NCBI RefSeq assembly: GCF_001686985.1
Contig: NZ_CP015322.1
Coordinates: 496,001-560,000 of the forward strand
From: Mesorhizobium amorphae CCNWGS0123
Lineage (GTDB): Bacteria; Pseudomonadota; Alphaproteobacteria; Rhizobiales; Rhizobiaceae
Length of the DNA: 64,000 bases
Direction: 5' to 3'
The translations under genes and the position numbers were made by a program. Positions 16,939-26,177 of the stretch are shown here, in pieces. Each line of letters begins with the position of its first letter. Position 1 is the first letter of the stretch. The notes beneath the pieces are model-generated. The model was not told the origin of the DNA. It did no database searches and worked only from the letters and a program-made list of their open reading frames with translations.

Positions 16939-19900
16939 AGCGATCATAGCCGCCATAACGGAAGCGACGACGACGGGCTTCCGCGGCAGGCTCATCGCGC
17001 GGGGCCAGGCGCGCGCGATGATCTGGCGCGACGGCGTTCTTCCCCCTGAAGCGCCCGCCTTCTCGCCGCAGCTCAGCTTCGACCTCCATAGCTACGCTTA
17101 TGGCTTGCTTGGGTTGGGGCTGCGCCTCCTCGAACTCAATGGCGACCCGACCCAAGCACGCATCGCGTTCGAACAGGCGGCGACCGCGCTCGAGGCGGTT
17201 ATGGCGAAAGGCAATCGTGCCGAGGCGGATCGCGATTTCCACTTCGTCATGGCGGCGGCGAGCTATCATCTCGCGCACCTGTCCGCCCGGGCCTACTCCC
17301 TCCTCGCGGTGGTAGCGGCCGAGGGCAACTTCTCCCCCATCGAACAGGCGCTCGCGCTGTTGATGCGGCGAGACATCACCGAGCTGCGGGCACGCGTCTA
17401 TGCCTTCCGCCTGGACGGCCGAGGATCGGATGCGACTATTGCGACGCTGCTCCAGCAGCGCCTTGCCGAGCCGGTGGCCGACGCGCCGGAGCGCAATGGG
17501 CAGGACTTCCTCTTCGAGGGCCTCGACCTCGCACTGACCGACGCCTTCTTCGGCGCCTTCGCCATGTTCCTGCTGGCGCTGGATGGCGGCGAGAGAGCCC
17601 TGGTGGACCGAGCGATCGCGCAGCTTCGCCAGAACCTCGACATCTGCGCAGAGCTGAACCTTCTGCCGCAATGGTGGGTGCATCGGGTCACCATCCATCT
17701 GCTCTCCGATCTCTGGGCGAGCACCTTCCACGAAAAAGTGCCCCTGTTACCAGCGGGTGGCGCTGCGCCCGCCTGGCCCGGCCTTCGCGAGCTCTTCATC
17801 GCCCTGCTCGCGCGGCGCCCGCGAGCCGAGGTCGATCTGTGGCCTTCGCAGATCGAGGCGGCGGCGCGCGCCGTCGATCAGATCGACAATCTCGTTGTCT
17901 CGCTGCCGACCAGTGCCGGCAAGACCCGGATCGCCGAACTGTCTATTCTAAGATGCTTGGCCGGCGGCCGTCGGGTCATGTTCGTGACGCCGCTGCGCGC
18001 CCTGTCGGCGCAGACTGAAACCACGCTCCAGCGCACCTTCGGCCCGCTCGGAAAGACCATCTCCGCCCTTTACGGCAGCATCGGCGTGTCTGGCTTCGAT
18101 GAGGACGCGATCCGCGAGCGCGATATCGTCGTCGCGACTCCTGAGAAGCTCGATTTCGCCTTGAGGAACGCTCCCTCGCTGCTCGACGACGTCGGCCTTC
18201 TCGTCTTCGACGAAGGCCATATGATCGGACCTGGCGAGCGCGAGGTTCGATACGAGGTTCAGATTCAGCGCCTCCTGCGTCGCCAGGACGCCAATCAACG
18301 TCGCATCGTCTGCCTGTCAGCCATTCTTCCCGATGGAGACCAGCTGGAGGATTTTTCGGCGTGGCTACGCTGCGATCAGGTTGGCGGACCCATCAAGCAC
18401 GACTGGCGTCCAACGCGCCTGCGCTTCGGCGAGGTGACCTGGAATTCGCCGACGGCTCGCCTCAACCTTCGCGTCGGTGAGGAAAAACCCTTCGTGCCCC
18501 GGTTTCTTACCGGTGCGGCGCCGCCGTTGTTCGTTCCTCCGAAAAAGCTCCGCACGCGGCTCTTCCCAGACAACCAGCCGGAGTTGAGCCTCGCGACCGC
18601 CTGGCGTCTCGTCAACGATGGCCAGACGGTCCTGATCTATTGCCCTGAGCGCCGAAGCGTCGAGCCGTTCGCCAAGGTCATCGTCGAATTGCACTCGCGC
18701 GGCGCGCTCGCATCGCTGCTCACGGTCGATCCGACCATGTTGCGAACCGCTATCGCGCTCGGGGAGGAATGGCTCGGCGTGGACAGCGACATCCTCAAAT
18801 GCCTGCGGCTCGGCGTAGCGCTACACCACGGGGCGTTGCCGACCGCCTATCGCAAGGAGGTCGAGCGTCTCCTGCGTGACGGCGTGCTCAGGGTCACGAT
18901 CTCATCACCCACCCTGGCCCAGGGCCTGAACCTGTCGGCGACCGCAGTCGTCATGCATTCGCTCTATCGGCATGGCGAAAAGATCAAGGTCTCTGAGTTC
19001 AAAAACGTCATCGGCCGCGCTGGCCGCGCTTACATCGATGTCGAAGGCCTTGTCCTCTATCCCATTTTTGAGGACACAAAGAATAAGAAGCACGACGAGT
19101 GGGTCGGCCTGATCGAGGATGTCGGCGCTCGCGAGATGGAGAGCGGACTCGTCCAGCTCATCTTCTCGTTGCTCACGCGGATGCACAAGCGACTTGGCGG
19201 CAACCTCGACCAGCTCATCGACTATGTCGTCAACAATGCGGCGGCATGGACCTTCCCGGAAGTTGCTGGCGAAAAGGCCGACAAGCGCGAGCGAGCGCTG
19301 AACGAGTGGGAGCGCCATATGGCGACGCTCGATACCGCCATCCTCAGCCTTGTCGGTGAGGCCGACGTGCCGGATGACCAGATCGACGCCGCGCTCGACA
19401 CCATCCTTCAGTCTTCGCTCTGGCAGCGTCGCCTGCTGCGCGTGGACGATGCATCGCGCGCCGCCTATCGCGCTACGCTCCTCACGCGTAGCCGGTACAT
19501 CTGGGCAAATTCGACAGCCGCGACGCGACGCGGCTACTTCCTGGCTGGCCTCGGCCTCGAAGCCGGGCGCGCCCTCGACGCCGTCGCGCCCGAAGCCAAC
19601 ATGCTCCTCATCCAGGCGAACGCAGCGTTGATGGAGTCGGACCATGAAGCAGCGATCGCGGCCATCACCGGGATCGCCGAGCGCGTCTTCGCCTTCTACC
19701 CGTTTGAACCCGACCCATTCCCGGACAACTGGCGAGACATTCTGCGATGCTGGTTGCTCGGGCAATCCCTTGTGGGGACTGTTGCCGGTAGGGAAGCAGA
19801 GACGTTGCAATTCATCGAGGGCGGTCTGGTCTATCGCCTGCCTTGGGCGATGGAGGCACTGCGCGTCCGTGCCGCCGCCAACAGCGATGTCGTTGGTGTG

Positions 19901-20440
19901 TTCGGCCTGTCACTAACGGATCATGAGCTGGGCCTCGCGGTTCCGGCCGTTGAAACGGGGACGATGAACCGCTCTGCTTCCATCCTGATCCAGGCCGGCT
20001 TCAACTCGCGGCTTGCGGCCATCAAGGTCGTTGCTGACATCGGCGCCACATTCACGACCGGCGCGGAATTGCGCGCTTGGCTTCGCTCGCCTGGCCTCGC
20101 GGCATGGTCGGCCCAACCAGAGTGGCCCTCCTCCGAGACTCGCGGCATGTGGCTCGAATTCATCCAGGAATTCGCGCCATCCGACAATCGGACCTGGGCG
20201 CGGCGAGACTATCTCGGGAACGTGCAGTGGTTCGCTGCACCGGCGCCCCCGGGGACGCCCGTTAGCCTCCATCATCGCGACGGACAGCCGTTGGTGCTGA
20301 CGCCCGACGGGCGCGCGATCGGCCTGCTGCAACACCCGCTCAATCCAAATCGGCGTGGTCTCGTGCGAGCAAGCGTCGCTCAAAATGTCGCCCAGCTCAA
20401 TCTTAGCTATCTCGGCCCCGACGACTTATGGGGGGCCTAG
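16922..20440 (+). CDS. hamB: Hachiman anti-phage helicase HamB (DEAD/DEAH superfamily 2)
   Basis: 1172 residues from ATG 16922; the frame is open further upstream but that part overlaps hamA out of frame and looks non-coding. Helicase motifs are intact: Walker A LPTSAGKT (~328-335), DEGH (430-433), SAILPDG (motif III), and the C-terminal lobe SPTLAQGLNLSA and IGRAGRA. An N-terminal helical region (~300 residues) and a long C-terminal region flank the motor, as expected for HamB. It translocates on DNA and releases HamA on activation. It is the last gene of the defence operon. Confidence 0.9.
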   Translation: MPTSPEAIIAAITEATTTGFRGRLIARGQARAMIWRDGVLPPEAPAFSPQLSFDLHSYAYGLLGLGLRLLELNGDPTQARIAFEQAATALEAVMAKGNRAEADRDFHFVMAAASYHLAHLSARAYSLLAVVAAEGNFSPIEQALALLMRRDITELRARVYAFRLDGRGSDATIATLLQQRLAEPVADAPERNGQDFLFEGLDLALTDAFFGAFAMFLLALDGGERALVDRAIAQLRQNLDICAELNLLPQWWVHRVTIHLLSDLWASTFHEKVPLLPAGGAAPAWPGLRELFIALLARRPRAEVDLWPSQIEAAARAVDQIDNLVVSLPTSAGKTRIAELSILRCLAGGRRVMFVTPLRALSAQTETTLQRTFGPLGKTISALYGSIGVSGFDEDAIRERDIVVATPEKLDFALRNAPSLLDDVGLLVFDEGHMIGPGEREVRYEVQIQRLLRRQDANQRRIVCLSAILPDGDQLEDFSAWLRCDQVGGPIKHDWRPTRLRFGEVTWNSPTARLNLRVGEEKPFVPRFLTGAAPPLFVPPKKLRTRLFPDNQPELSLATAWRLVNDGQTVLIYCPERRSVEPFAKVIVELHSRGALASLLTVDPTMLRTAIALGEEWLGVDSDILKCLRLGVALHHGALPTAYRKEVERLLRDGVLRVTISSPTLAQGLNLSATAVVMHSLYRHGEKIKVSEFKNVIGRAGRAYIDVEGLVLYPIFEDTKNKKHDEWVGLIEDVGAREMESGLVQLIFSLLTRMHKRLGGNLDQLIDYVVNNAAAWTFPEVAGEKADKRERALNEWERHMATLDTAILSLVGEADVPDDQIDAALDTILQSSLWQRRLLRVDDASRAAYRATLLTRSRYIWANSTAATRRGYFLAGLGLEAGRALDAVAPEANMLLIQANAALMESDHEAAIAAITGIAERVFAFYPFEPDPFPDNWRDILRCWLLGQSLVGTVAGREAETLQFIEGGLVYRLPWAMEALRVRAAANSDVVGVFGLSLTDHELGLAVPAVETGTMNRSASILIQAGFNSRLAAIKVVADIGATFTTGAELRAWLRSPGLAAWSAQPEWPSSETRGMWLEFIQEFAPSDNRTWARRDYLGNVQWFAAPAPPGTPVSLHHRDGQPLVLTPDGRAIGLLQHPLNPNRRGLVRASVAQNVAQLNLSYLGPDDLWGA

Positions 20441-20691
20441 AAGGAAGATGACCAAGCCGCCCACATAATTCGGCGCATGGGACAACGTGCCCATCGATGA
20501 CGATGTGCCGCAAATTCAGCATCCTCAATCCCATGATTAGCAATGCCAAACCGATGCCCGAGGGTGGCCAAGAAGACCATCGCTTCGAGGACTAATGATG
20601 AAGCATCGAAACCGTATGACCAGAGACGATCAAAGCGCTGGCGGCACGCTTATTGTCACCTACCATTTCTTTCAGGCTCCGAGTAGGTCGG

Positions 20692-20883
20692 TCAATTAGC
20701 CCGCGGTTGAACCCGAATTGCCTCGAAGCCCCCTTCGCAAAACTGATTGTTGTCGGCTAGTGCCCGATAAAGCTTGCCGAGCCAATAATTAGGGCCGCAT
20801 ACATCCTCGAAATCCTGCGCCACTTCGATGAGCTTTTCGGCGACCCTCTCGGCGTCCTCTGCCGCGCCATATGCGCGGCGCAA
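20692..20883 (-). CDS. Hypothetical 63-residue protein, possibly a gene fragment
   Basis: The minus-strand frame starts at TTG 20883 and encodes a natural-looking acidic helical sequence (EDAERVAEKLIEVAQDFEDV, then CGPNYWLGKLYRALADNNQF). No ribosome site is visible and a TAA closes the frame three codons upstream. I do not recognise it. It may be the tail of a gene truncated when the defence block inserted. Confidence 0.3.
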   Translation of the reverse strand: MRRAYGAAEDAERVAEKLIEVAQDFEDVCGPNYWLGKLYRALADNNQFCEGGFEAIRVQPRAN

Positions 20884-20903
20884 GGCCTCAGATTATACAG
20901 CAC

Positions 20904-20940
20904 TTGAATTCCCGCGCCACCTGTCGTAAATAATACGACA
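20904..20940 (+). promoter_or_regulatory. Promoter with palindromic operator for the Xre/RES operon
   Basis: TGTCGTA (20922-20928) and TACGACA (20934-20940) form a perfect palindrome around AATAA. A -35-like TTGAAT (20904-20909) and a -10-like TAAATA (20927-20932) are spaced by 17 bases, so the palindrome covers the -10. This arrangement fits repression by the antitoxin or toxin-antitoxin complex. Confidence 0.7.
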
Positions 20941-20958
20941 CATGACGGAGCAGCGACC

Positions 20959-21447
20959 ATGACCAATCCCCTGATGGCAATTAGAGCGGCGTCGAGCGTC
21001 GGAAGCGAGTTTGAAGAGCTCGTGAACCTATTTGGCGGGCCGAACGTCCTAAAGCATCCCGTATCCAATCAGATCGAAGCTCACGAACTAATCCTCCACG
21101 GTATTCCGAGTTTGGCTCTGGAGAAACTCGTGACCCATCTCCTCGTCATCGACCCCACCGATGCCTTCGAGAAGGCTTTCGGTATGAGCGAACGCACATT
21201 CCAAAGACACAAATCCGACCACTCCAGGACGCTCAACACTGAGCAGAGCTCTAGAACATGGAACTTCGCGAGAATTTTGACAAAAGCTACCTCTGTCCTC
21301 GGTTCCCAAGATGAGGCCGAGAAGTGGATGATTCAGCCTGCGATGGGGTTGGATAATCGAAGGCCGATTGATCTTTTGGCTACTGCGGCCGGCACCGAGC
21401 TCGTACAGGAGTTCCTGGAGCGTTTAGACTACGGTGTCTATGCATGA
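20959..21447 (+). CDS. Antitoxin of a RES toxin pair, Xre/MbcA/ParS family
   Basis: 162 residues with an N-terminal Xre-like helical domain and a C-terminal MbcA/ParS toxin-binding domain (residues ~105-160: GSQDEAEKWMIQPAMGLDN, then RPIDLLATAAGTELVQEFLE). The RPIDLL...G...V...L pattern is diagnostic. It binds and blocks the RES toxin and probably represses the operon through the palindrome at 20922. Its stop overlaps the toxin start (ATGA). Confidence 0.9.
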   Translation: MTNPLMAIRAASSVGSEFEELVNLFGGPNVLKHPVSNQIEAHELILHGIPSLALEKLVTHLLVIDPTDAFEKAFGMSERTFQRHKSDHSRTLNTEQSSRTWNFARILTKATSVLGSQDEAEKWMIQPAMGLDNRRPIDLLATAAGTELVQEFLERLDYGVYA

Positions 21448-21950
21448 CGCCTTTACCAGGCTTGCTCGGAAATGGAGAGATCATAGGCTGGAGGCTCGAC
21501 CACAACCGTTTCAGGTCCACCTGGGATAGTGGCGAGGGTTCGTTCAAACTGGGTGCAAGATGGAATAGCAGAGGCGTTAGGGCAATCTACGCTTCAATCG
21601 ATCCGTCTACTGCGATTCTCGAAGTCGCCGTTCACAAAGGGTTTAGAACACTCGACACCGTTCCCCATGTTCTGACGTCTTTTGAAATTAGAGAACCATC
21701 CACTATTCATGTCGTGGACATTGGGGACATTCCAAATGCCAATTGGCTAAGGCCAGGCATTCCCAGCGCAGGGCAGCAGCACTTTGGCGATGCTTTACTC
21801 GCAACGTATATGTTTGTCCTGATTCCAAGTACGGTATCGCACCACAGTTGGAATTTGGTGTTTGATCCAGCCAGGGCCAGCGGTCTCTACACGCTTCGAT
21901 CCCAAGAGGATTTCGCGCTGGACACGAGATTGCATCCACCAACGCCATGA
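21444..21950 (+). CDS. RES-domain NAD+-degrading toxin
   Basis: 168 residues. The family residues are present: Arg in GARWNSRG, Glu in AILEVAVH and Ser in VSHHSWNLVFDP. RES toxins deplete NAD+ by phosphorolysis or hydrolysis, stopping growth. The 4-base overlap with the antitoxin gene fits coupled translation. It sits next to Hachiman and AbiE, so it belongs to a defence and stabilisation cluster. Confidence 0.9.
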   Translation: MTPLPGLLGNGEIIGWRLDHNRFRSTWDSGEGSFKLGARWNSRGVRAIYASIDPSTAILEVAVHKGFRTLDTVPHVLTSFEIREPSTIHVVDIGDIPNANWLRPGIPSAGQQHFGDALLATYMFVLIPSTVSHHSWNLVFDPARASGLYTLRSQEDFALDTRLHPPTP

Positions 21951-22603
21951 ACCCACGACTTTGACCCCATCTCAGTCCATGCCTGAAAAGCCCTACGCCA
22001 TTGAGCCATCGGCAAAAAATCAGCTTTTCGATGACATTCCGCGGCTCGTGAAGACGCCATTACGGTCGCTGATTTCTACAAGAATATTTACAACATCACC
22101 CCGCTCCCACTGATGACGTACATTCGGCAATGATAGAAAACCCCGATCTCGAAGTGAGTACGCCCGCGGGCCGGAAATTCCTTTTTCCTTCAATGCTTTA
22201 TGGGGCAAAAAAGTTCCGTCACTAACCCTCATTGACTGTGACGGTACTCAGAAAATTTCGGGCGGGCAATATGTATGCGACCCGTCAGGCGGTCCCTCAC
22301 AGCCAATCTCTGCGTACCGATTGTCGCTGATTGTCTTTGGAGTGAGTTATTTTTGTTTTCAGTACGTTACGTCGCAGATTTGCGTATTTTTTCGGCGGCG
22401 TTTGAGTGGGTCCGAATCATTCCCGCTCCAACGCACATCGCCGCACATCGCCAGCCCCTCGTCATGATCGCCCGAATACGCCGCAACGGATAGTCCCGCT
22501 GGCCCCGCGCCTTGAGGTCACCCGTTCATCTGCGAATTTCTCTGGAGCCAATCAATCACGCTCCTCAAGTTACCAAGAGCAAATTATTCAACATCCTTCT
22601 AAT
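21951..22603. other. Intergenic stretch between the toxin pair and rhcU
   Basis: About 650 bases without a convincing gene. Minus-strand frames at 22020-22232 look weakly protein-like but lack a start context. A tRNA-like D-arm appears on the minus strand near 21990-22020 but no complete tRNA can be built. Confidence 0.45.
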
Positions 22604-23641
22604 CTAAACTAGGCCGGCGGCATACAATACCTTCGCGACCGGCTCGAAATACTTCTGTGGGACGGGATCCCCCAGCTTCGTCGTGGGGATGAGCTGGCGC
22701 GCCAGGACATCATCATCGACAATGGTGAGACGTAGCGCTCGCGCCTCATCAAATAGCTGAGAAGCAGCCTCCCCCTCGCCTCGGCAAACCAGTACCGGCA
22801 CCCCGGTCTCGCCACGGACGTAACGTAGACCAACCAACATCGCGCGCCCTCTCAAGATCAATGTGGCGCGATGCACGCCAAGCGGAAGCTCGCTAGCCAT
22901 TTCGTTGCGGAGGCGACGTCGTTCACGTTTCAATTCTGGCTCGCCTTGCTGATCCTTCAACTCGCGCTTCATCTCGGTGTCGGTCATGCGCATGTCGCGC
23001 AAAAACAACCCGCGCTGAACCAGGAGATCAATCAATCCGCCGATCAGAAAGAAGCCGGCAGCAATCCCAATCAGCAGTTTCACCTCTGCAAACACAAAGC
23101 CGACACAGCCCATGCCGCAGATCGGCAGATAGACCATCGTCTTCCACATGCCGAGAACGACGAGGAGAAAGACTGCGCTGAGGACGAAAACCTTCACCAG
23201 CGTCTTCACAAGCTCGGTTAGAGATCGCATCGACGCGATGCGCTTCAGCCCTTTGAAGGGGTCAATTTTCTCATATTTCGGCATCATCGGCTCGAAAGAG
23301 AAGACCAATCCACGATTAGCGAGAAGTCCCGATAAAACTGCTGCGGCGACAATAATCCCGAGGAATGGGCCAACGATTGACACTGCGAGTTCGGTAAAAA
23401 GGACCAGCGCCTGCTGAACCGCGCTGTTGAAGGGCATATCTTGCAGCTTGTCTGTTAGTAAAAGCGCTTCCTGGCATTTATCCTCGATGGTGCTCGCTTT
23501 TAACCATAGATATCCCAGCCCGGCGCACGTGCTGGCAGCGCGGACTAAATCGGCGCTGCTTGGAATCTGCCCTTTCTTGCGCGCTTGGTTCAGCTTCCTG
23601 GGTGTGGGTGGGTGTTTCTTTTCTTCGCTCGTGTCGCTCAT
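22604..23641 (-). CDS. rhcU: Type III secretion export-switch protein RhcU (YscU/FlhB family)
   Basis: 345 residues. The conserved N-terminus (KKHPPTPRKLNQARKKGQI), four transmembrane segments (~30-215) and a cytoplasmic domain define the YscU/FlhB family, which switches substrate specificity in the export gate. The usual NPTH autocleavage site should lie in the stretch that reads ATLILRGRAMLVGLRYVRGET, where NPTH is replaced by RGRA. The gene is cut off from rhcT by a decayed IS110-type element, so it now needs read-through or its own promoter. ATG 23641 has a GAGG upstream. Confidence 0.9.
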   Translation of the reverse strand: MSDTSEEKKHPPTPRKLNQARKKGQIPSSADLVRAASTCAGLGYLWLKASTIEDKCQEALLLTDKLQDMPFNSAVQQALVLFTELAVSIVGPFLGIIVAAAVLSGLLANRGLVFSFEPMMPKYEKIDPFKGLKRIASMRSLTELVKTLVKVFVLSAVFLLVVLGMWKTMVYLPICGMGCVGFVFAEVKLLIGIAAGFFLIGGLIDLLVQRGLFLRDMRMTDTEMKRELKDQQGEPELKRERRRLRNEMASELPLGVHRATLILRGRAMLVGLRYVRGETGVPVLVCRGEGEAASQLFDEARALRLTIVDDDVLARQLIPTTKLGDPVPQKYFEPVAKVLYAAGLV

Positions 23642-25069
23642 CAGGCAGCCTCGCGATTGCGCTGAATTCGTTCAAGGGAGGACTGGGCGTCGGTCCCGCG
23701 TCGCCGCGAGGACCGCCTTTGCTTGCCCCACGAGGGCCCAAATGAGGCTTGAGGCGTTGCAGTGGCCGGGAGCTCCAGACGGCCTACAGGAAGATGCGCC
23801 ACGGACACCTCCACCAAGATGTGCCCAGAGCGTCGATTGATGAGCACCTCGTGAGGGCAGCTTCCGGCACCGGGCACCCGACCCCAGTTTGTAAAGGTGC
23901 ATCCATGACCATTTTGGTTGGTGTCGATTGGGGCGGATCGAACCATGCCGTTTGTATCGTCGACCCTGCCGGCTGGGGCCTGGACCACTTTGCCGTCGCC
24001 CACGAGTGGGACGGGCTTGCTGATCTCTCTGCCTGCCTGCGCCGGTATGGCACGCCCGGCGAGACGCCGATCCCCATCGAGCGGCCCAGTGGGCTCGTCG
24101 ACGTGCTGGTCGAGGCCGGGTTCGTCGACACCCTGCCCTACCCCAATGTCGTCAAGGCGTGCCGGCGCCGCTATCGCGCCGACGCTACCAGCAGCGACCC
24201 CGGCGACGCCTGCATCCCCGCCGACATTCGGTGGATCGAGGGCCACCGGCTGGCGCCGTTCCGGCCACAATCTGACCCCATCAAGGCCTTGCACGCGCTG
24301 GTTCGCGGCCGTGACAATCTCATTGCCAGAAAGGTCGTGATCGCCACTCAGCTCCGCGCCCTGCTCGAAAGCTATTGGCCAGGTCCGTTCGACCTGTTCG
24401 CCGACATCGCAAGCCCCATCGCGCGGGCTTTCATTCAGTGCTACCCGCCGGAAGACGCCGGCCGCCTGGCTGAGAAGCGAATGGCCGCGCTCCTCGCCCA
24501 GAACCAGTATTGCAGCCGGCTCTGCTCCACTCCCAACCCAACCGCCACGGAGGCTGACGCCAAGGGCGAACTCTCGCGCGTCAGTGCCAGCACACTCGAA
24601 GGCCTCGTCGCCCAGATCGCCAAGCTCTCCCGCCGCATCGAGCACCCCGTTGCTCGACTGCCGGAAGGATGCATCGTCATATCCTTCCCCGGGGCCGGAA
24701 AAATCTGCGCCGCCCAAATCACCGGCGAACTGGGAGACGGGCGTGTCCGCCGCCAAAGCGAGGATCATCTCGCTGCGGAGGCGAGCGTCGCTTCCGTCAC
24801 ATACCAGAGCGGCAAATCCCGCAGTGTCGGCTGGTGATGGGCCTGCAACAAACGCTTGCGCGCCGTCATGACCTGCTTCGCCGACAACTCCAGACAGGCA
24901 AGCCCATGTGTCGCGAAGGTCCATCAAGACGTCAGAAGACGCGGATGCCGGCATCCGCTCACGCATGGATGTGCATTTTCTGGAGAGCATGGCAAGACGA
25001 CATGCCCTACGATCCAAAAACACCCCCCTGCCTGGCCTCTGCTTGTCGCTGGTTGGCAAAGGACCTCTC
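23642..25069 (+). mobile_element. Decayed IS110-family element inserted between rhcT and rhcU
   Basis: The 1.43-kb segment between the rhcT stop and rhcU start is filled mostly by a plus-strand IS110-type transposase, opposite to the operon. In related clusters rhcT and rhcU are adjacent. Exact ends are not resolvable; IS110 elements usually lack inverted repeats and target duplications. Confidence 0.8.
23905..25066 (+). pseudogene. Frameshifted IS110-family transposase
   Basis: Begins MTILVGVDWGGSNH, the DEDD-type N-terminus with Asp at position 8, and keeps FPGAGKICAAQITGELGD from the C-terminal transposase_20 domain. The frame closes at 24837 after YQSGKSRSV. The family sequence then continues in another frame (AVMTCFADNSRQASPCVAKV, then RRRGCRHP) and switches again to FWRAWQDDMPYDP. 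At least two frameshifts make it inactive. A minus-strand 472-codon frame over this region is a shadow. Confidence 0.85.
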
Positions 25070-25891
25070 TCATTTCAGCAGCTTCTCAAACCACTCCAGC
25101 GCGCCGTTCGACCAGACGATTTCCGATTTCATGCCTTCGACGAGATAGACAGTGTAGGTGACCATGATGATCGGAAAGCCGATATTCTTGATCGTCGGGG
25201 AGAGATCGCTCGGCTTGAATTGCGGCGCATAGCGCCCGACTATCATCACAGATATATCGACCAGGAGTAGGAAGGCCACCACAGGTCCAGAGACCAACAG
25301 AGTCGTGCGCATGATGTGGTCCAGGAGCCCCATCAATTCCATTGCTCCTTGCGCAGTCAGGGTGGGTTGAAACCGATACACGGGCCAGATCAGATAGCTG
25401 CCATAAAGGCTGTTGATCATAACCTCCAGACCTCCCGACGCGACAAAGATCGTTGCCGCAGTGATGCCGAGAAAAACTCCCGTCGCCGAAGCCTGACTGC
25501 GCGTAGCGGGATCGTCCGAAGCGACCTGGCTGGTGATGCCGCGCTGGGTGTCAATAATCTCACCGGCCGCCTGCAGGCTCCATAGCGGGATGCCGAGCAG
25601 CGTGCCAAGCAGCAGGCCGACAAAAACCTCCTTCAAACCGAGCAGCGTTACCTGAATAAGACGTGTTTCAGGATCAATCGCCTGCAGGCCGACGCTGATC
25701 TGCGCCAAGCAGGGTAGGGCGAACGCAACAGCCAAGCAGCCGCGGATCAGCCCGCTAATCTGAGACCGTGTAAATATCGGAAGGACCAGCATAATACCGA
25801 CGGCGCGGGACGCGCCAAGTCCAGCTGCAACGATGAATTCGATGGCCGCCTGGATCAGACTTTGAGAATCAGAAAGTGACAAGCCATACAT
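25070..25891 (-). CDS. rhcT: Type III secretion export-apparatus protein RhcT (SpaR/YscT/FliR family)
   Basis: 273 residues with about six to seven transmembrane segments (for example FIVAAGLGASRAVGIMLVLP and VFVGLLLGTLLGIPLWSL). The IDTQRG motif near residue 125 is typical of YscT/FliR. It forms the inner-membrane export gate with RhcR and RhcS. Starts 8 bases after rhcS on the same strand, and ends just before the IS110 remnant. Confidence 0.92.
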   Translation of the reverse strand: MYGLSLSDSQSLIQAAIEFIVAAGLGASRAVGIMLVLPIFTRSQISGLIRGCLAVAFALPCLAQISVGLQAIDPETRLIQVTLLGLKEVFVGLLLGTLLGIPLWSLQAAGEIIDTQRGITSQVASDDPATRSQASATGVFLGITAATIFVASGGLEVMINSLYGSYLIWPVYRFQPTLTAQGAMELMGLLDHIMRTTLLVSGPVVAFLLLVDISVMIVGRYAPQFKPSDLSPTIKNIGFPIIMVTYTVYLVEGMKSEIVWSNGALEWFEKLLK

Positions 25892-25899
25892 GGGAATGG

Positions 25900-26175
25900 C
25901 TAGTAGCTGGATGTGATTGCGGGAAACTCAGCAAAGATCTGGTTGGTGTATTCTATGAGCGGGGCGCTCAGCACAGGGGAAAACAGACCAATGACGGCAA
26001 CAACGACCAGAAGTTTCACGGCGAGTGGCAAGGAATCATTCTGGATCTGCGTCGCCGCCTGGAAGATGCCAATGCCCAGGCCAACAACCACCGCCGCGAT
26101 GAGTGGCGGCAGAACCCAGATCATGAAAACCACGAACGATTGGCTCATGTGAGTTACAATGCTGGCCTCGTCCAT
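25900..26175 (-). CDS. rhcS: Type III secretion export-apparatus protein RhcS (YscS/FliQ family)
   Basis: The ATG at 26175 has GGGAGG upstream and gives 91 residues (MDEASIVTHMSQSF...), the normal FliQ/YscS length. Two transmembrane helices are clear (VFMIWVLPPLIAAVVVGLGI and LAVKLLVVVAVIGLFSPVL). A longer open frame upstream overlaps rhcR and is not used. Part of the export gate. Confidence 0.92.
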   Translation of the reverse strand: MDEASIVTHMSQSFVVFMIWVLPPLIAAVVVGLGIGIFQAATQIQNDSLPLAVKLLVVVAVIGLFSPVLSAPLIEYTNQIFAEFPAITSSY

Positions 26176-26177
26176 AC

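Noticed and set aside
21955..22022. tRNA-like segment on the minus strand (a D-arm-like GCTCAATGGC and a possible anticodon stem)
   Set aside because: No matching acceptor or T-stem, and the position before the anticodon is C rather than T; not a tRNA and not a clear att site.
23641..25059. 472-codon minus-strand frame over the IS110 remnant
   Set aside because: The plus strand carries a recognisable transposase; the minus frame has no family and is a shadow.
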